A DNA stretch of 54,990 bases from Rhizobiaceae bacterium (GCA_019635695.1 JAHBYZ010000020.1:1-54990), one strand, 5' to 3'. Shown: positions 9,055-18,083, counted from the first letter of the stretch. The notes: generated by a model from the sequence alone, not told the origin. Numbers and translations are program-made.

Positions 9055-10086
9055 CTATGCCTCCATCACGCCACGGCGGCCGAGCAACCCGCGCGGGCGC
9101 ACCAGCAGGATGATGACGGCGACGAGGTAGATGATGACCTGGTCGATGCCGGGAAAGAACGCCTTCAGCTGGTGCATCGACGCGAAGGACTGCAGGATGC
9201 CGAGCAGGAAGCCGGCGGCAACCGCACCGGGCAGCGAACCCATGCCGCCCACCACGACGACCACGAAGGAGATGACCAGGAAGTCCATGCCGATCGTGTA
9301 GTTCGGTGGCAGCAGCGGGGTATACATGACGCCGGCCATGCCGGCCACGACCGCCGCGATGCCGAACATGATGGTGAAGCGCCGGTCGATGTTGATGCCA
9401 AGCGCGCCGACGGTCTCGCGGTCGGCCATGCCCGCGCGCACCACCATGCCGAAGGTGGTGAACTGCAGGAAGGCGAAGACGGCGGCGATCACGCCGAGCG
9501 AGAACAGGAAGTAGACCAACCGCCACAGCGGGTAGGTGATGACGCCGGGCTGCATGCCGAGCCACGCGCCGATATCGGCCGCGCCGCGCAGATCCGTCGG
9601 CATCGGCTGCGGAATCGGGTTCGGGCCGAATGTCGCCTTGATGATCTCGCCGAGCACGATGGCCAGGCCGAACGTGACAAGGATCTGCTCGGCATGCGGC
9701 CGCTTGTAGAAATACTTGATGAGCCCGCGCTCCATGCCGATGCCGATGGCTAGCATCACGGGCACGGCCAGCAACAGGGAAATGGGTACGGAATAGTTGA
9801 CCAGCACCGCGCCGAAATCACCGAACCAGGCCTGGACAAGCGGCGCGCGGATTTCGACCGGCGCGCCCCACGGCGACAGCTTTTCCGGATCGACCGTGAC
9901 GGTTTCGAGCGTCAGCAGCTGGCGGAAGGCGACGGCGCAGAAGGCGCCGATCATAAACAGCGCCCCGTGAGCGAAGTTCACGACCCCCAGCGTTCCGAAT
10001 ACCAGCGTGAGCCCGAGCGCGATCAGCGCATACGCGCTGCCCTTGTCCAGCCCGTTGAGAAACTGAAGGAATAGGACGTCGAACAT
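9055..10086 (-). CDS. livH: Liv-type ABC transporter permease LivH (system 1)
   Basis: Inner-membrane permease of 343 aa. It shows the LivH hallmark GLTLVFGTLGVVNFAHGALFMIGA near the N-terminus and the conserved VVVVGGMGSLPGAVAAGFLLG in the C-terminal half. It is longer than typical LivH (about 300 aa) because of a hydrophilic loop near residues 55-95 (VDPEKLSPWGAPVEIRAPL) that should face the periplasm. The ATG at 10086 is preceded by a strong GGGGAGG ribosome site, so it is preferred over an upstream in-frame start. A GC-rich hairpin lies just upstream. Confidence 0.9.
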   Translation of the reverse strand: MFDVLFLQFLNGLDKGSAYALIALGLTLVFGTLGVVNFAHGALFMIGAFCAVAFRQLLTLETVTVDPEKLSPWGAPVEIRAPLVQAWFGDFGAVLVNYSVPISLLLAVPVMLAIGIGMERGLIKYFYKRPHAEQILVTFGLAIVLGEIIKATFGPNPIPQPMPTDLRGAADIGAWLGMQPGVITYPLWRLVYFLFSLGVIAAVFAFLQFTTFGMVVRAGMADRETVGALGINIDRRFTIMFGIAAVVAGMAGVMYTPLLPPNYTIGMDFLVISFVVVVVGGMGSLPGAVAAGFLLGILQSFASMHQLKAFFPGIDQVIIYLVAVIILLVRPRGLLGRRGVMEA

Positions 10087-10126
10087 TGCTGCCTCCCCGA
10101 ACCGACCCGCCAACCGGCACCGCAAA

Positions 10127-10154
10127 GCCCGCCCCGCCGGATGGCGGGGCGGGC
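10127..10154 (-). terminator. Perfect 12-bp hairpin between binding-protein and livH genes
   Basis: Arms 10127-10138 (GCCCGCCCCGCC) and 10143-10154 pair perfectly around a 4-nt loop, starting 10 nt after the binding-protein stop. On the minus strand the stem is followed by TTTGCGG, a very weak U-tract. It could be a partial terminator or a 3' mRNA stabiliser that lets the binding protein be made in excess over the permeases. Confidence 0.65.
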
Positions 10155-10164
10155 AGGCGTCACT

Positions 10165-11523
10165 CTAGCGGCACTGCGGCACCGGCTCCGCGGCGCCCAG
10201 TTCGCCACCGAAGATGGCAGGATCGTAGTTCGCCGTCTCGCGGTCGATCTCCTTGACCACGTTGAGCACGTCGAACTGGCTGGTCGGCTTCTCGTTGCCG
10301 CGCACCACCAGCACCGACTTCATGCACTGATGGTCCGCCGCGCGGTACAGCGTCTTGCCGTTGCCCATTCCATCGAACTCGAAGCCCTCCAGCGCCTTGA
10401 TGACCTGCGGCGGATAGAAGGTGCCGGCCCGCTCGCAGGCGTCGGCGTACAGCAGCGCCTGCACATAGGCCGTGTGCGCGGCCTGCGACGGCGGCGAGCC
10501 ATACGCCGCGCCGAACGACTTGGTGAACGCCTTCGAACCCTCGTCCGGCAGGTTCCAGTGCCAGTTCGAGGTGCCGAAGATGCCCTTGATGTTCTCGCCG
10601 GCGCCCTTGGCCATCAGCTCGGAGAACAGCGGCACAACGATCTCGAACTGCTTGCCGTTCACCTGCTTGTCGCGCATGCCGAACTGCACGGCCTGGGTCA
10701 GCGAGTTGACCATGTCGTTGCCGTAGTGGTTCAGGATCAGCACATCGGCGCCCGAGTTCAGGACCGGGGTCAGGAACTGCGAGAAGTCGCCCGCGCCGAG
10801 CGGCGTGCGCACCGTCTGCACGGTCTGCCAGCCGAGGGCTTCGGTGGCGTTCTTGATAGACTCTTCCTGCGTCCAGCCCCAGGTGTAGTCGGCCGTCAGG
10901 TGATAGGCGCGGCGGTCCTTGCCGTAGGCTTCACCCAGCACCGGGGCGATGGCGATACCGGACTGATAAGCGTTGAAGAAGTGACGGAAACCGTAGCGGC
11001 GCTTGTCCTTGCCGGTCGTGTCGTTGGAGTGGGTCAGCCCGGCCATGAAGATCACACCGAGTTCCTGGCACAGGCTCTGCACCGCGATCGCCTCACCTGA
11101 GGACGAACCGCCGGTGATCATGATCGCGCCATCGCGCTCGATCATGCGGGTGGCGCCGGCGCGCGCCACGTCGGACTTCGTCTGGCTGTCCGAGCTGACG
11201 TACTGCACCTTCTTGCCGAGGATGCCGTTGCCCTTGAGCGCCGACGGCTTGAGCACGTTGAGAAGCCCGCCGTCGCCCTCGCCGTTGAGATGCTTGATGG
11301 CGAGTTCGTAAGCCTTCTGCTCGTCCGCGCCCTCTTCCGCGTAGGCGCCGGTCAGCGGCAGGTTGAGGCCGAATGTGACGGTGCTGCCGGTCGGGTTGTT
11401 GCAGAATTCCTGCGCCCATGCGCCGCGTGAGAACACCAGCGGCGAGACGCCGGTGGCGATGATGCCGGCAAGGCCGGTACGCAAGACGTTGCGGCGGGAA
11501 ATCCCGCGCTTGAGTTCGCTCAT
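10165..11523 (-). CDS. Liv-type ABC transporter substrate-binding protein, Tat-exported (system 1)
   Basis: Periplasmic binding protein of 452 aa (Peripla_BP_6 class). The N-terminus has a twin-arginine signal (SRRNVLRTGLAGIIATG) ending near AWAQEF, so export in folded form is predicted. The mature part begins with TVTFGLNLPLTGAYAEEGADE, the type I fold start seen in LivK/AmiC/urea-binding proteins. A good AGGAGGAG ribosome site precedes the ATG. It is the first gene of the operon. The ligand is not evident; amides, urea-like compounds and short-chain acids are all possible. The divergent ScfR-like regulator may control it. Confidence 0.88.
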   Translation of the reverse strand: MSELKRGISRRNVLRTGLAGIIATGVSPLVFSRGAWAQEFCNNPTGSTVTFGLNLPLTGAYAEEGADEQKAYELAIKHLNGEGDGGLLNVLKPSALKGNGILGKKVQYVSSDSQTKSDVARAGATRMIERDGAIMITGGSSSGEAIAVQSLCQELGVIFMAGLTHSNDTTGKDKRRYGFRHFFNAYQSGIAIAPVLGEAYGKDRRAYHLTADYTWGWTQEESIKNATEALGWQTVQTVRTPLGAGDFSQFLTPVLNSGADVLILNHYGNDMVNSLTQAVQFGMRDKQVNGKQFEIVVPLFSELMAKGAGENIKGIFGTSNWHWNLPDEGSKAFTKSFGAAYGSPPSQAAHTAYVQALLYADACERAGTFYPPQVIKALEGFEFDGMGNGKTLYRAADHQCMKSVLVVRGNEKPTSQFDVLNVVKEIDRETANYDPAIFGGELGAAEPVPQCR

Positions 11524-11659
11524 TGTTCTCCTCCTTGATCGCGGAAGCCAGAACCTGAGCTACAGGCTCCCCGCGGCGGCACTATCCGCGGGCATTGACA
11601 CCTGTTCAATATGCTATTGTTCCTTAACGGAAATTCTGTAAATAGTTAGACAGCTCTAA

Positions 11660-11684
11660 TGTCAATTCAGTCAACACGTTGACA
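11660..11684. promoter_or_regulatory. Inverted-repeat operator candidate in the ScfR/transporter intergenic region
   Basis: In the 172-bp gap between the divergent genes lies GTCAAC-AC-GTTGAC (11670-11683), a 6+6 palindrome with a 2-bp spacer, 12 bp before the regulator ATG. It is nested in a wider pair TGTCAA (11660-11665) and TTGACA (11679-11684). On the minus strand the first of these reads TTGACA and is followed 17 nt later by TTTACA, a plausible promoter for the transporter operon. Another TTGACA at 11595 lies in the same gap. Autoregulation by the adjacent XRE protein is the natural guess. Confidence 0.5.
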
Positions 11685-11695
11685 GCCGGGATGTC

Positions 11696-13276
11696 ATGCG
11701 CGCTCCGATCGGGTTGAGGATTTCGACGCGCCGCAAAGTGCTCGGCATCTCGCAGGCGTCGCTGGCGCGGGCCGCCGGCGTCTCGCCGAGCTATCTGAAC
11801 CTGATCGAGTCCAACAAGCGTCAGGTCGGCGGCACGCTGCTTCAGCGCATCGCGGCGGAACTGTCGATGGACATCGACGAGTTGACGGGCCAGGCGGAGC
11901 ATCGCCTCATCCACGAATTGCTCGAAGCCTTCGCCGATCCGGCGCTCGCCGGCAGCGGCATGGGGCTCGACCAGGCCCGCAACCTGGTGGCCACCGCGCC
12001 CGAGGTGGCGCGCGTCGTCGCCCGCCTCTACCGCGCCTACGCCGCCGCCATGACCGCCGCCGACGCCTATTCGGACAGGCTGCGCGCCGACCCGCTGCTG
12101 TCTCAGATGCTCCACCAGATCCTGTCGGGCATCACCGCCGTGCGCTCCGGCGCCGAGATTCTCGAAGGCACGCCGGACCTGCGCCCCGACGAGCAGCAGC
12201 GCTTCCTGGCGTCCATCAACCGCGAGACCCGCAGCCTGGGCGCAGCGGCGCAGAACCTCATCGGCCAGTTCGATCAGGCGTCCAGCGCGCGCGGCTTCGC
12301 CTCGGCGCGGCGCGAGGTGGACGACATGATCTTTGCCGCCCAAAACTACTTTCCCGGCCTCGAGGAGGCAGGCGCCGCCCTGCGCGCCGAAGTTGAGACG
12401 GACGGGCCGTTCGGCGAGGCGGCAATCGTGCGCCTGCTGGCGCGGAGACATGGGGTGGCCGTGCAGCGCTCGGCACCGTCTCGCGTCGGCAGCGCCTTCG
12501 GTTTCGACCCCGGCGCAAGAACGCTTTGGTTCCGCAACACGGTGCCGCAGTCCACTCGGCAATTCCAGATGGCGCGTCTGCTGGCCGAGCTTTCCGGCCC
12601 GCAGACGCTCCAGACCGTGGTCGCGTCCGCACCGCTGTCGTCGGAGACTGCGCGGCGCGGGGCCGCCCGCTATCTCGGCTCCTACCTGGCAGGCGCTATT
12701 CTGTTCCCCTATGACGGCTTCCTCGCCGACGCGCGAACGCTGCGATACGACATCGACGCGCTAAGCGAGCGCTACGATGCCAGCTTCGAGCAGATCGCTC
12801 ATCGTCTGGTCACGCTGCGGCGGCCCGATGCTGCCGGCCTGCCGTTCGGTTTCCTGCGCGCCGACCCGGCGGGGCGGCTGTCGAAGCATTTCCCGCTGCC
12901 GGGCCTGCTGCTGCCCAGCAGCGGCCATGCCTGTCCGCTCTGGGCCATCTACGCCGCCTTCCGCACGCCGGGCAGCGTCGTGCGGCAGCTCGCGCGCTTT
13001 GCCGACGGCTCCCGCTTCCTGTTCGTGGCGAAGGCGGTTTCGCGGCGCAGCGGCGGTTTCGCCGACCCCGCACCGCCCAATTCCGTCCTGCTTGTCACCA
13101 ATGTCCTGCATGCCGACGGCACGGTCTACGGCGACGGCCTCGACCTGGCCGATTCGCGGCTCGACGTACCCGTCGGCCCGACCTGCCGCCTGTGCACGCG
13201 CACCGACTGCGCCAGCCGCCAGGAACCGCCATGGGCGCCGGGCGGTGAGGAGGTCCCGCCGCTGCTTGCGTCGTGA
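11696..13276 (+). CDS. XRE-family regulator, ScfR-like, with HisKA-like middle segment
   Basis: Regulator of 526 aa. An N-terminal helix-turn-helix (about residues 6-62; ISQASLARAAGVSPSYLNLI) is followed by a helical segment (133-191) that resembles a histidine-kinase dimerisation domain, with His140 in MLHQILSGITAVRSGAEIL. A degenerate IrrE/ImmA-like region (about 240-370) has no HExxH. The C-terminal domain (about 385-510) carries Cys413 and a cluster at Cys497, Cys500 and Cys505 (CRLCTRTDC), as in the short-chain-fatty-acid regulator family. It stands divergent from the Liv operon and upstream of a signalling cassette, so it may control either. Family assignment is from pattern memory only. 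Confidence 0.8.
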   Translation: MRAPIGLRISTRRKVLGISQASLARAAGVSPSYLNLIESNKRQVGGTLLQRIAAELSMDIDELTGQAEHRLIHELLEAFADPALAGSGMGLDQARNLVATAPEVARVVARLYRAYAAAMTAADAYSDRLRADPLLSQMLHQILSGITAVRSGAEILEGTPDLRPDEQQRFLASINRETRSLGAAAQNLIGQFDQASSARGFASARREVDDMIFAAQNYFPGLEEAGAALRAEVETDGPFGEAAIVRLLARRHGVAVQRSAPSRVGSAFGFDPGARTLWFRNTVPQSTRQFQMARLLAELSGPQTLQTVVASAPLSSETARRGAARYLGSYLAGAILFPYDGFLADARTLRYDIDALSERYDASFEQIAHRLVTLRRPDAAGLPFGFLRADPAGRLSKHFPLPGLLLPSSGHACPLWAIYAAFRTPGSVVRQLARFADGSRFLFVAKAVSRRSGGFADPAPPNSVLLVTNVLHADGTVYGDGLDLADSRLDVPVGPTCRLCTRTDCASRQEPPWAPGGEEVPPLLAS

Positions 13277-13353
13277 GCGCGGGGCTTGGACTTGATGGCC
13301 AGTTGGGGTTATCTGGCGCGGGGACCCCTTGGAGGAGGGGCGGAGGAACAGGT

Positions 13354-13743
13354 TTGGCGACCGACATTCTTATCGCCGAAGACGAGCCCAGCATCCTCGA
13401 GGCGCTGAGCTTTGTTCTGCTGCGGGCTGGCTGGACGATCGAATCGGTGACCGACGGCGAGGCGGTCATGGGCGCGGTGCGCAGGGAGCGCCCGCGCGTC
13501 CTCGTGCTCGACATCATGCTACCCAAACGGTCCGGCTTCGAGGTGCTGAAGCAGATCCGCAGCGACCCGGCGACCAGCAAGCTGCGCGTTCTGGTGCTGA
13601 CCGCCAAGGGCCAGCAGCAGGATCGTCGCGTCGCCGAGGAGCTCGGCGCCGACAGCTTCGTCACCAAGCCTTACGCCAATGCCGACGTGGTCAGCGCCGT
13701 TCGTGCCCTGCTGGACGAGCCGGCAGCGCTGGCAAAGCCGTGA
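13354..13743 (+). CDS. Receiver-only response regulator
   Basis: A single CheY-like receiver domain of 129 aa with no output domain. Acidic pocket Glu9/Asp10, phosphoacceptor Asp53 (VLVLDIMLP), Thr83 (LTAKG) and Lys105 (VTKPY) are all present. The start is taken as TTG at 13354 because GGAGGA lies 6 nt upstream and the protein then begins right at the first beta strand (ATDILIAEDEP); an upstream GTG at 13273 would add an unconvincing 27-residue Gly-rich leader. It sits in one operon with the symporter-kinase fusion, which should phosphorylate it. With no output domain it must act by protein contact or phosphotransfer. Confidence 0.85.
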   Translation: MATDILIAEDEPSILEALSFVLLRAGWTIESVTDGEAVMGAVRRERPRVLVLDIMLPKRSGFEVLKQIRSDPATSKLRVLVLTAKGQQQDRRVAEELGADSFVTKPYANADVVSAVRALLDEPAALAKP

Positions 13744-13771
13744 GCGCCGGGCGCTTTCCGGGAGCCGGTCC

Positions 13772-14008
13772 ATGACACGCCGCAAGATCATCGCCGCTTC
13801 GCTCTTTTTCACCGTGTTCGGCGCCCTCGCGCTGATGCCCCCGCTTGTGCTGCTGGCGCGCTTCGATGGCCGCGTGCTCGGGGTTCCGGTCGAGACTGTC
13901 TACGTCTTCGCCCTGTGGCTGGTGATGGTTGCAGGAGCGCGCTGGTTCAGCCGCACGCTGCCGGACGACCGGCCGCCGCCCCAGCGTCAGCGGGACATGC
14001 AGCCGTGA
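13772..14008 (+). CDS. Small two-helix membrane protein (DUF3311-like)
   Basis: This 78-aa protein has two hydrophobic segments (about residues 8-29 and 41-60) joined by RFDGRVLGVPVE, and a basic Pro/Gln-rich tail. The layout matches the small DUF3311-type proteins that often precede sodium:solute symporters. Its stop overlaps the GTG start of the symporter-kinase (GTGA), so the two products are probably made together. A role as accessory subunit of the SSS membrane domain is inferred. Confidence 0.72.
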   Translation: MTRRKIIAASLFFTVFGALALMPPLVLLARFDGRVLGVPVETVYVFALWLVMVAGARWFSRTLPDDRPPPQRQRDMQP

Positions 14009-16728
14009 CCCTGACCGTCGACCTGGTGATCGCCACGGCGGTGGCCTATGTCGGCCTGCTCTTCCTCGTCGCCTATCTCGGCGACCGTTATTCGGGGAGC
14101 ACGGAGGGCGGGCTGCTGCGCTCGCCCTTTGTCTACACCCTCTCCATCTCCGTCTACTGCACCAGCTGGACGTTCTACGGTGCGGTCGGCTCGGCGGCGC
14201 GCAACGGGCTGGAATTCGTCACGATCTATCTTGGCCCCACTATCGTCTTCGTCGGCTGGTGGTTCATCCTGCGGCGGCTGGTGCGCATCAGCCACGACCA
14301 GCGCATAACCTCGATCGCCGACCTCCTGTCCTCACGCTTCGGCAAATCGAGCCGGCTGGGCGTGCTGGTCACCCTGCTCGCGGTCATCGCCATAGCCCCG
14401 TATATCGCGCTCCAGCTCAAGGCCGTCACCTCATCCATCGAGGCGGTGGCGGGCTCGTCCGAATTCGGCCGCGGCGCGCTGGAGGGCTGGGACGAGGTCG
14501 GCCTTGCGCTCGGCGTCGCCGCCGCGATGGCGATCTTCACCATCCTGTTCGGCACCCGCAACGTCGACGCCAAGGAGCAGCATCACGGGGTCGTGGCGGC
14601 AATCGCTCTGGAGGCGATCGTCAAGCTGACCGCGCTCGTCGCGGTCGGCGTTTTCGTTCTCTACGCGGCCGGCGGCCTCGACGCCCTGTTCACCCGCGCC
14701 GCCGACGCGGGCCTGCGCATCCATGCCACGGAAACCTTCGGCGACCGCTGGGTCGCCTCCATGGTGCTGGCGGCCGCCGCGATCATCTGCCTGCCGCGCC
14801 AGTTCCAGGTCACCGTGGTCGAGAATTCCGACGAAAGCCATCTGCGCACGGCGAGCTGGGCCTTCCCCGCCTACATGCTGGCCATGAGCCTGTTCATCGT
14901 TCCGATCGCGCTGCACGGCCTCACCACGATGAAGCCGGGCTCCAATCCGGACATGTTCACGCTGACGCTGCCTCTGGCCGCCGGGCAGGACGGGCTGGCG
15001 CTGTTCGCCTTCATCGGCGGCTTCTCCTCCGCCACCTCCATGATCATCCTGGAATCCATCGCGCTCTCGATCATGGTGTCGAACCACATCGTGGTTCCGA
15101 TCATGCTTCGCCTGTCGAGCGACGATCGCGGCAGCGACGGGCTGGGCGTGCGCCGGCTGATCCTCAACGCGCGGCGGCTCTCCATCGTGCTGATCCTGCT
15201 GCTGGGTTTCGGCTATTTCTACCTGACGCGAGCCTCCGACGCTCTGGCGCCGATCGGCCTCATATCGTTCACCGGCGTCGCCCAGTTCCTGCCTGCCATC
15301 CTCGCCGCGCTGTTCTGGCGCGACGCTTCGACCAGGGCGGCGATCGCAGCCATTTCCGTCGGCTTCCTGATATGGCTGTGGTCGAGCTTCCTGCCGTCCT
15401 TCGCCTCGTCTTCCCCCGTCGTGGCGGGAATCATGGCGCAGGGACCGTTCGGCATCGAATGGCTGCGCCCGCAGGCCCTGTTCGGTCTGGAAAGGCTGGA
15501 GCCGCTCGCCCATGCCGTGTTCTGGAGCCTGCTGCTGAACACGACGGTGCTGATCGTCGGGTCTCTTGTCTCCACCCAGTCGGCACTGGAGCACATCCAG
15601 GCCGCCCTGTTCCTCAACGTCTTTCGCCCGGTAGCCGGCGATCCCAGCCCGTTGCGCGGTTCGGCCACGGTCGACGATCTCTTCCTCGTCGCGCGGCGGG
15701 TGTTGGGGCACGAACGCGCGATGCGGCTGTTCGCCGAGGAGGCCAAGGCGGCCGGCATGGCCTCAACGAGCCTGGAGCCGACGCCGGCCTTCATCCACCG
15801 GCTGGAGCGTGAGCTGGCCGGCTCGATCGGCACCGCCTCGGCTCACGTCATGTTGTCAAAGGTGGTGTCCGGCGACGCGGTTTCGCTGGAGGAGGTCATG
15901 CAGATGGCCGACGAGACCCAGCAGGTCATCGAGCACTCGCAGGCGCTGGAGCGCACGTCGGCGCAACTGCGGGCAACCGCCGAGAAGCTCGAATTCGCCA
16001 ACCGGCAACTGCGCGAGGTGGACCTGCAGAAGGACGAGTTCCTGAGCCAGGTGAGCCACGAGGTGCGGACGCCGATGACGGCGATCCGCGCCTTTTCGGA
16101 GATCCTCCTCAACGAGGGTGATCTCGACGGCGAGTCGGGCCGCAAGTTCGTCGCGACCATCCACAAGGAGAGCCTGCGGCTGACGTCTCTGCTCGACGAA
16201 ATCCTCGATCTCTCCGCGCTGGAACGCGGCGAACGGGTCTGGGAAAGCCGCCCCATCGACGCCGAGGCTTCGCTGGATCAGGCATTGCGCGTTTGCGACG
16301 CGCTCGCACGCCAGAACGGCACGCAGATTCGCCCGCATCCGCGTGTGGCCGCCGCAACGGTGCTGGCCGACCCCGACCGGCTGGGCCAGGTCTTCATCAA
16401 CCTCATTTCCAACGCCATCAAGCACAACAGCGCGGCATCGCCCGTGGTGACGGTGCGCTCGCGCATCTCGGGTGAGCGCTATGTGGTCGAGGTCGCCGAT
16501 AACGGGGCCGGCGTCCCCGAGCAGGAGCGGTCGCGCATCTTCGACAAGTTCTACCGCGGCAGCCTCGGCGAAGCGACGTCCAAGGCCGGCGCGGGTCTCG
16601 GTCTTCCGATCAGCCGCGAGATCGTGACGCGACTGAACGGCTCGCTGGAATTCGTTCCGGGCACCAGCGAGGGCGCCTGCTTCCGCGTCACCCTGGCCGT
16701 TCACAAGCCGGCAGCGGAAGCGGTTTAG
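14005..16728 (+). CDS. Sodium:solute symporter-histidine kinase fusion (CbrA/CrbS-like)
   Basis: Membrane sensor kinase of 907 aa. Residues 1 to about 560 form an SSS-type transporter domain with some 13 membrane segments. A linker with a coiled-coil-like region (about 640-680) leads to HisKA with His685 (QVSHEVRTPMTAIRAFSEIL). The ATPase domain has the N box (INLISNAIKHN), G1 (VADNGAGVPE), F box (IFDKFYRG) and G2 (GAGLGLPISREI). Such fusions (CbrA, CrbS, MctS) sense or transport acetate, amino acids or other small solutes. The likely partner is the receiver-only regulator two genes upstream. Its TAG stop overlaps the TAA stop of the convergent kinase gene. Confidence 0.9.
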   Translation: MTLTVDLVIATAVAYVGLLFLVAYLGDRYSGSTEGGLLRSPFVYTLSISVYCTSWTFYGAVGSAARNGLEFVTIYLGPTIVFVGWWFILRRLVRISHDQRITSIADLLSSRFGKSSRLGVLVTLLAVIAIAPYIALQLKAVTSSIEAVAGSSEFGRGALEGWDEVGLALGVAAAMAIFTILFGTRNVDAKEQHHGVVAAIALEAIVKLTALVAVGVFVLYAAGGLDALFTRAADAGLRIHATETFGDRWVASMVLAAAAIICLPRQFQVTVVENSDESHLRTASWAFPAYMLAMSLFIVPIALHGLTTMKPGSNPDMFTLTLPLAAGQDGLALFAFIGGFSSATSMIILESIALSIMVSNHIVVPIMLRLSSDDRGSDGLGVRRLILNARRLSIVLILLLGFGYFYLTRASDALAPIGLISFTGVAQFLPAILAALFWRDASTRAAIAAISVGFLIWLWSSFLPSFASSSPVVAGIMAQGPFGIEWLRPQALFGLERLEPLAHAVFWSLLLNTTVLIVGSLVSTQSALEHIQAALFLNVFRPVAGDPSPLRGSATVDDLFLVARRVLGHERAMRLFAEEAKAAGMASTSLEPTPAFIHRLERELAGSIGTASAHVMLSKVVSGDAVSLEEVMQMADETQQVIEHSQALERTSAQLRATAEKLEFANRQLREVDLQKDEFLSQVSHEVRTPMTAIRAFSEILLNEGDLDGESGRKFVATIHKESLRLTSLLDEILDLSALERGERVWESRPIDAEASLDQALRVCDALARQNGTQIRPHPRVAAATVLADPDRLGQVFINLISNAIKHNSAASPVVTVRSRISGERYVVEVADNGAGVPEQERSRIFDKFYRGSLGEATSKAGAGLGLPISREIVTRLNGSLEFVPGTSEGACFRVTLAVHKPAAEAV

Positions 16729-18083
16729 CCGCCGGCTTCGATTGCCGGCAGGATCACGCGGAACACGGTGCCCGACGGCTCGGCGCCGTCTACCGCAATA
16801 CGGCCGGCGTGACGCCCGACGATGTCGCTGACGATGGTCAGCCCGAGCCCGGCGCCGCGGTCCGAGGGGCGGGTGCGATGGAAGGGCTCGAAGATGCGGT
16901 CGCGCTCTTCTGCGGCGATGCCCGCCCCCTCGTCCGCCACTTCGAGCACGCCGTCCGGGTCGATCCTGACGGCAATGGCGCCGTGTCCGCCGCCGTGCGC
17001 AATGGCGTTCTGCACCAGGTTGACGATCACCCGCTCCAGCGCCGGGCGGTCGCCCTGTACGGCGAAGTGCGCCCGCTCGGCGTCGAAGCCGAACTCGTAG
17101 CCGGCCGCAATCGCCAGCGGCGCAAGGTCGGCGGCAACGCCCCGCGCAAGCCCCACGAGATCGAGCTCGGCGAACGAGCCACGCGAATGATCCAGCCTTT
17201 GCGTGTCGAGCAGCTGCTCGGCGAGGTTGCCCAGTCGGGCGATGTCGAGGAGAAGACGCCGGTCGCGCTCCTCGCCCGGCGGGGAGGTCTCGATCCGCGT
17301 TTGCAGGATCGCGATCGGCGTCTTAAGCTCGTGGGCGGCGTCGGCGAGGAAGCGGCGCTGCCGCGCATACCCCTCGTCGAGGCGACCGAGCGCGGTATTC
17401 ACCGCTTTGACAAGCGGCACCAGTTCGGCCGGCAGATTGTCCTCGGGCAGCCGCGTGCCCCGCTTGCCCGCGTCGATGGTGGCGGCAAGAGCGGCAGCGC
17501 GGTCGACGCCACGGAATTCACGCCGGATGATCCACGCAATCGCCAGGATGGCCACGAAGGCGAGCGTCAGCACGATCGGCACCACCGCGCGCGCCGTCAC
17601 GGCGAGAACGGCGCCCCAGACCGCCTGCGTCGGGCTCCCGCCGACGAGAACATGCACCCTGCCGGCCGCAGATTCGGCGACGCGCAGGCTGGCCGCCAGC
17701 GTGCCGGCGTCGCTCGTGTCGGCGAAGTTCGCCGTACCGAGAGAGCTCAGGCTTTCAACGATGCCTCGATAGGTCTGGGGCACTTCGCCTTCCACGATGC
17801 GCCCCTCGGCGCGGTCGACGACCACGAACCAGAGCCCGGACGAGCGCGCACGAAGATCGGCCAGGTCAGGGGTTTCCCGAATTGCGAGCGCGCCGTCCGG
17901 AGCGCGCTCGACGGCTTGGGCCACGATCAGGGAATCCTGCTCGCCGATCACCACGCCCTCGATGCCGTAGCGCAGCATAAGGACGTAGATTCCGGTTGCC
18001 GCGACGATGACGATCGCCAGCGCCTGAAACAGCACCAGCCGCGCCGTCAGGCGTCCCCGCAGCGTTCCACGCCGGCGAAACAT
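16725..18083 (-). CDS. Two-component sensor histidine kinase
   Basis: Kinase of 452 aa with two membrane segments (about residues 17-37 and 165-187) flanking a periplasmic sensor domain of some 125 residues. A short HAMP-like stretch precedes HisKA with His251 (DAAHELKTPIAILQTRIE). N box (VNLVQNAIAHGG), G1 (VADEGAGIAAEE), F box (IFEPFHR) and G2 (GAGLGLTIV) follow. The ATG at 18083 overlaps the regulator stop (TGATG); a GTG one codon upstream is also possible. With the preceding OmpR-type regulator it forms a two-component system facing the RND efflux genes. Confidence 0.9.
   Translation of the reverse strand: MFRRRGTLRGRLTARLVLFQALAIVIVAATGIYVLMLRYGIEGVVIGEQDSLIVAQAVERAPDGALAIRETPDLADLRARSSGLWFVVVDRAEGRIVEGEVPQTYRGIVESLSSLGTANFADTSDAGTLAASLRVAESAAGRVHVLVGGSPTQAVWGAVLAVTARAVVPIVLTLAFVAILAIAWIIRREFRGVDRAAALAATIDAGKRGTRLPEDNLPAELVPLVKAVNTALGRLDEGYARQRRFLADAAHELKTPIAILQTRIETSPPGEERDRRLLLDIARLGNLAEQLLDTQRLDHSRGSFAELDLVGLARGVAADLAPLAIAAGYEFGFDAERAHFAVQGDRPALERVIVNLVQNAIAHGGGHGAIAVRIDPDGVLEVADEGAGIAAEERDRIFEPFHRTRPSDRGAGLGLTIVSDIVGRHAGRIAVDGAEPSGTVFRVILPAIEAGG

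Noticed and set aside
13273..13353. Upstream GTG start for the receiver-only regulator
   Set aside because: It would add 27 Gly/Trp-rich residues with no receiver homology and no ribosome site; TTG at 13354 has GGAGGA at the right distance.
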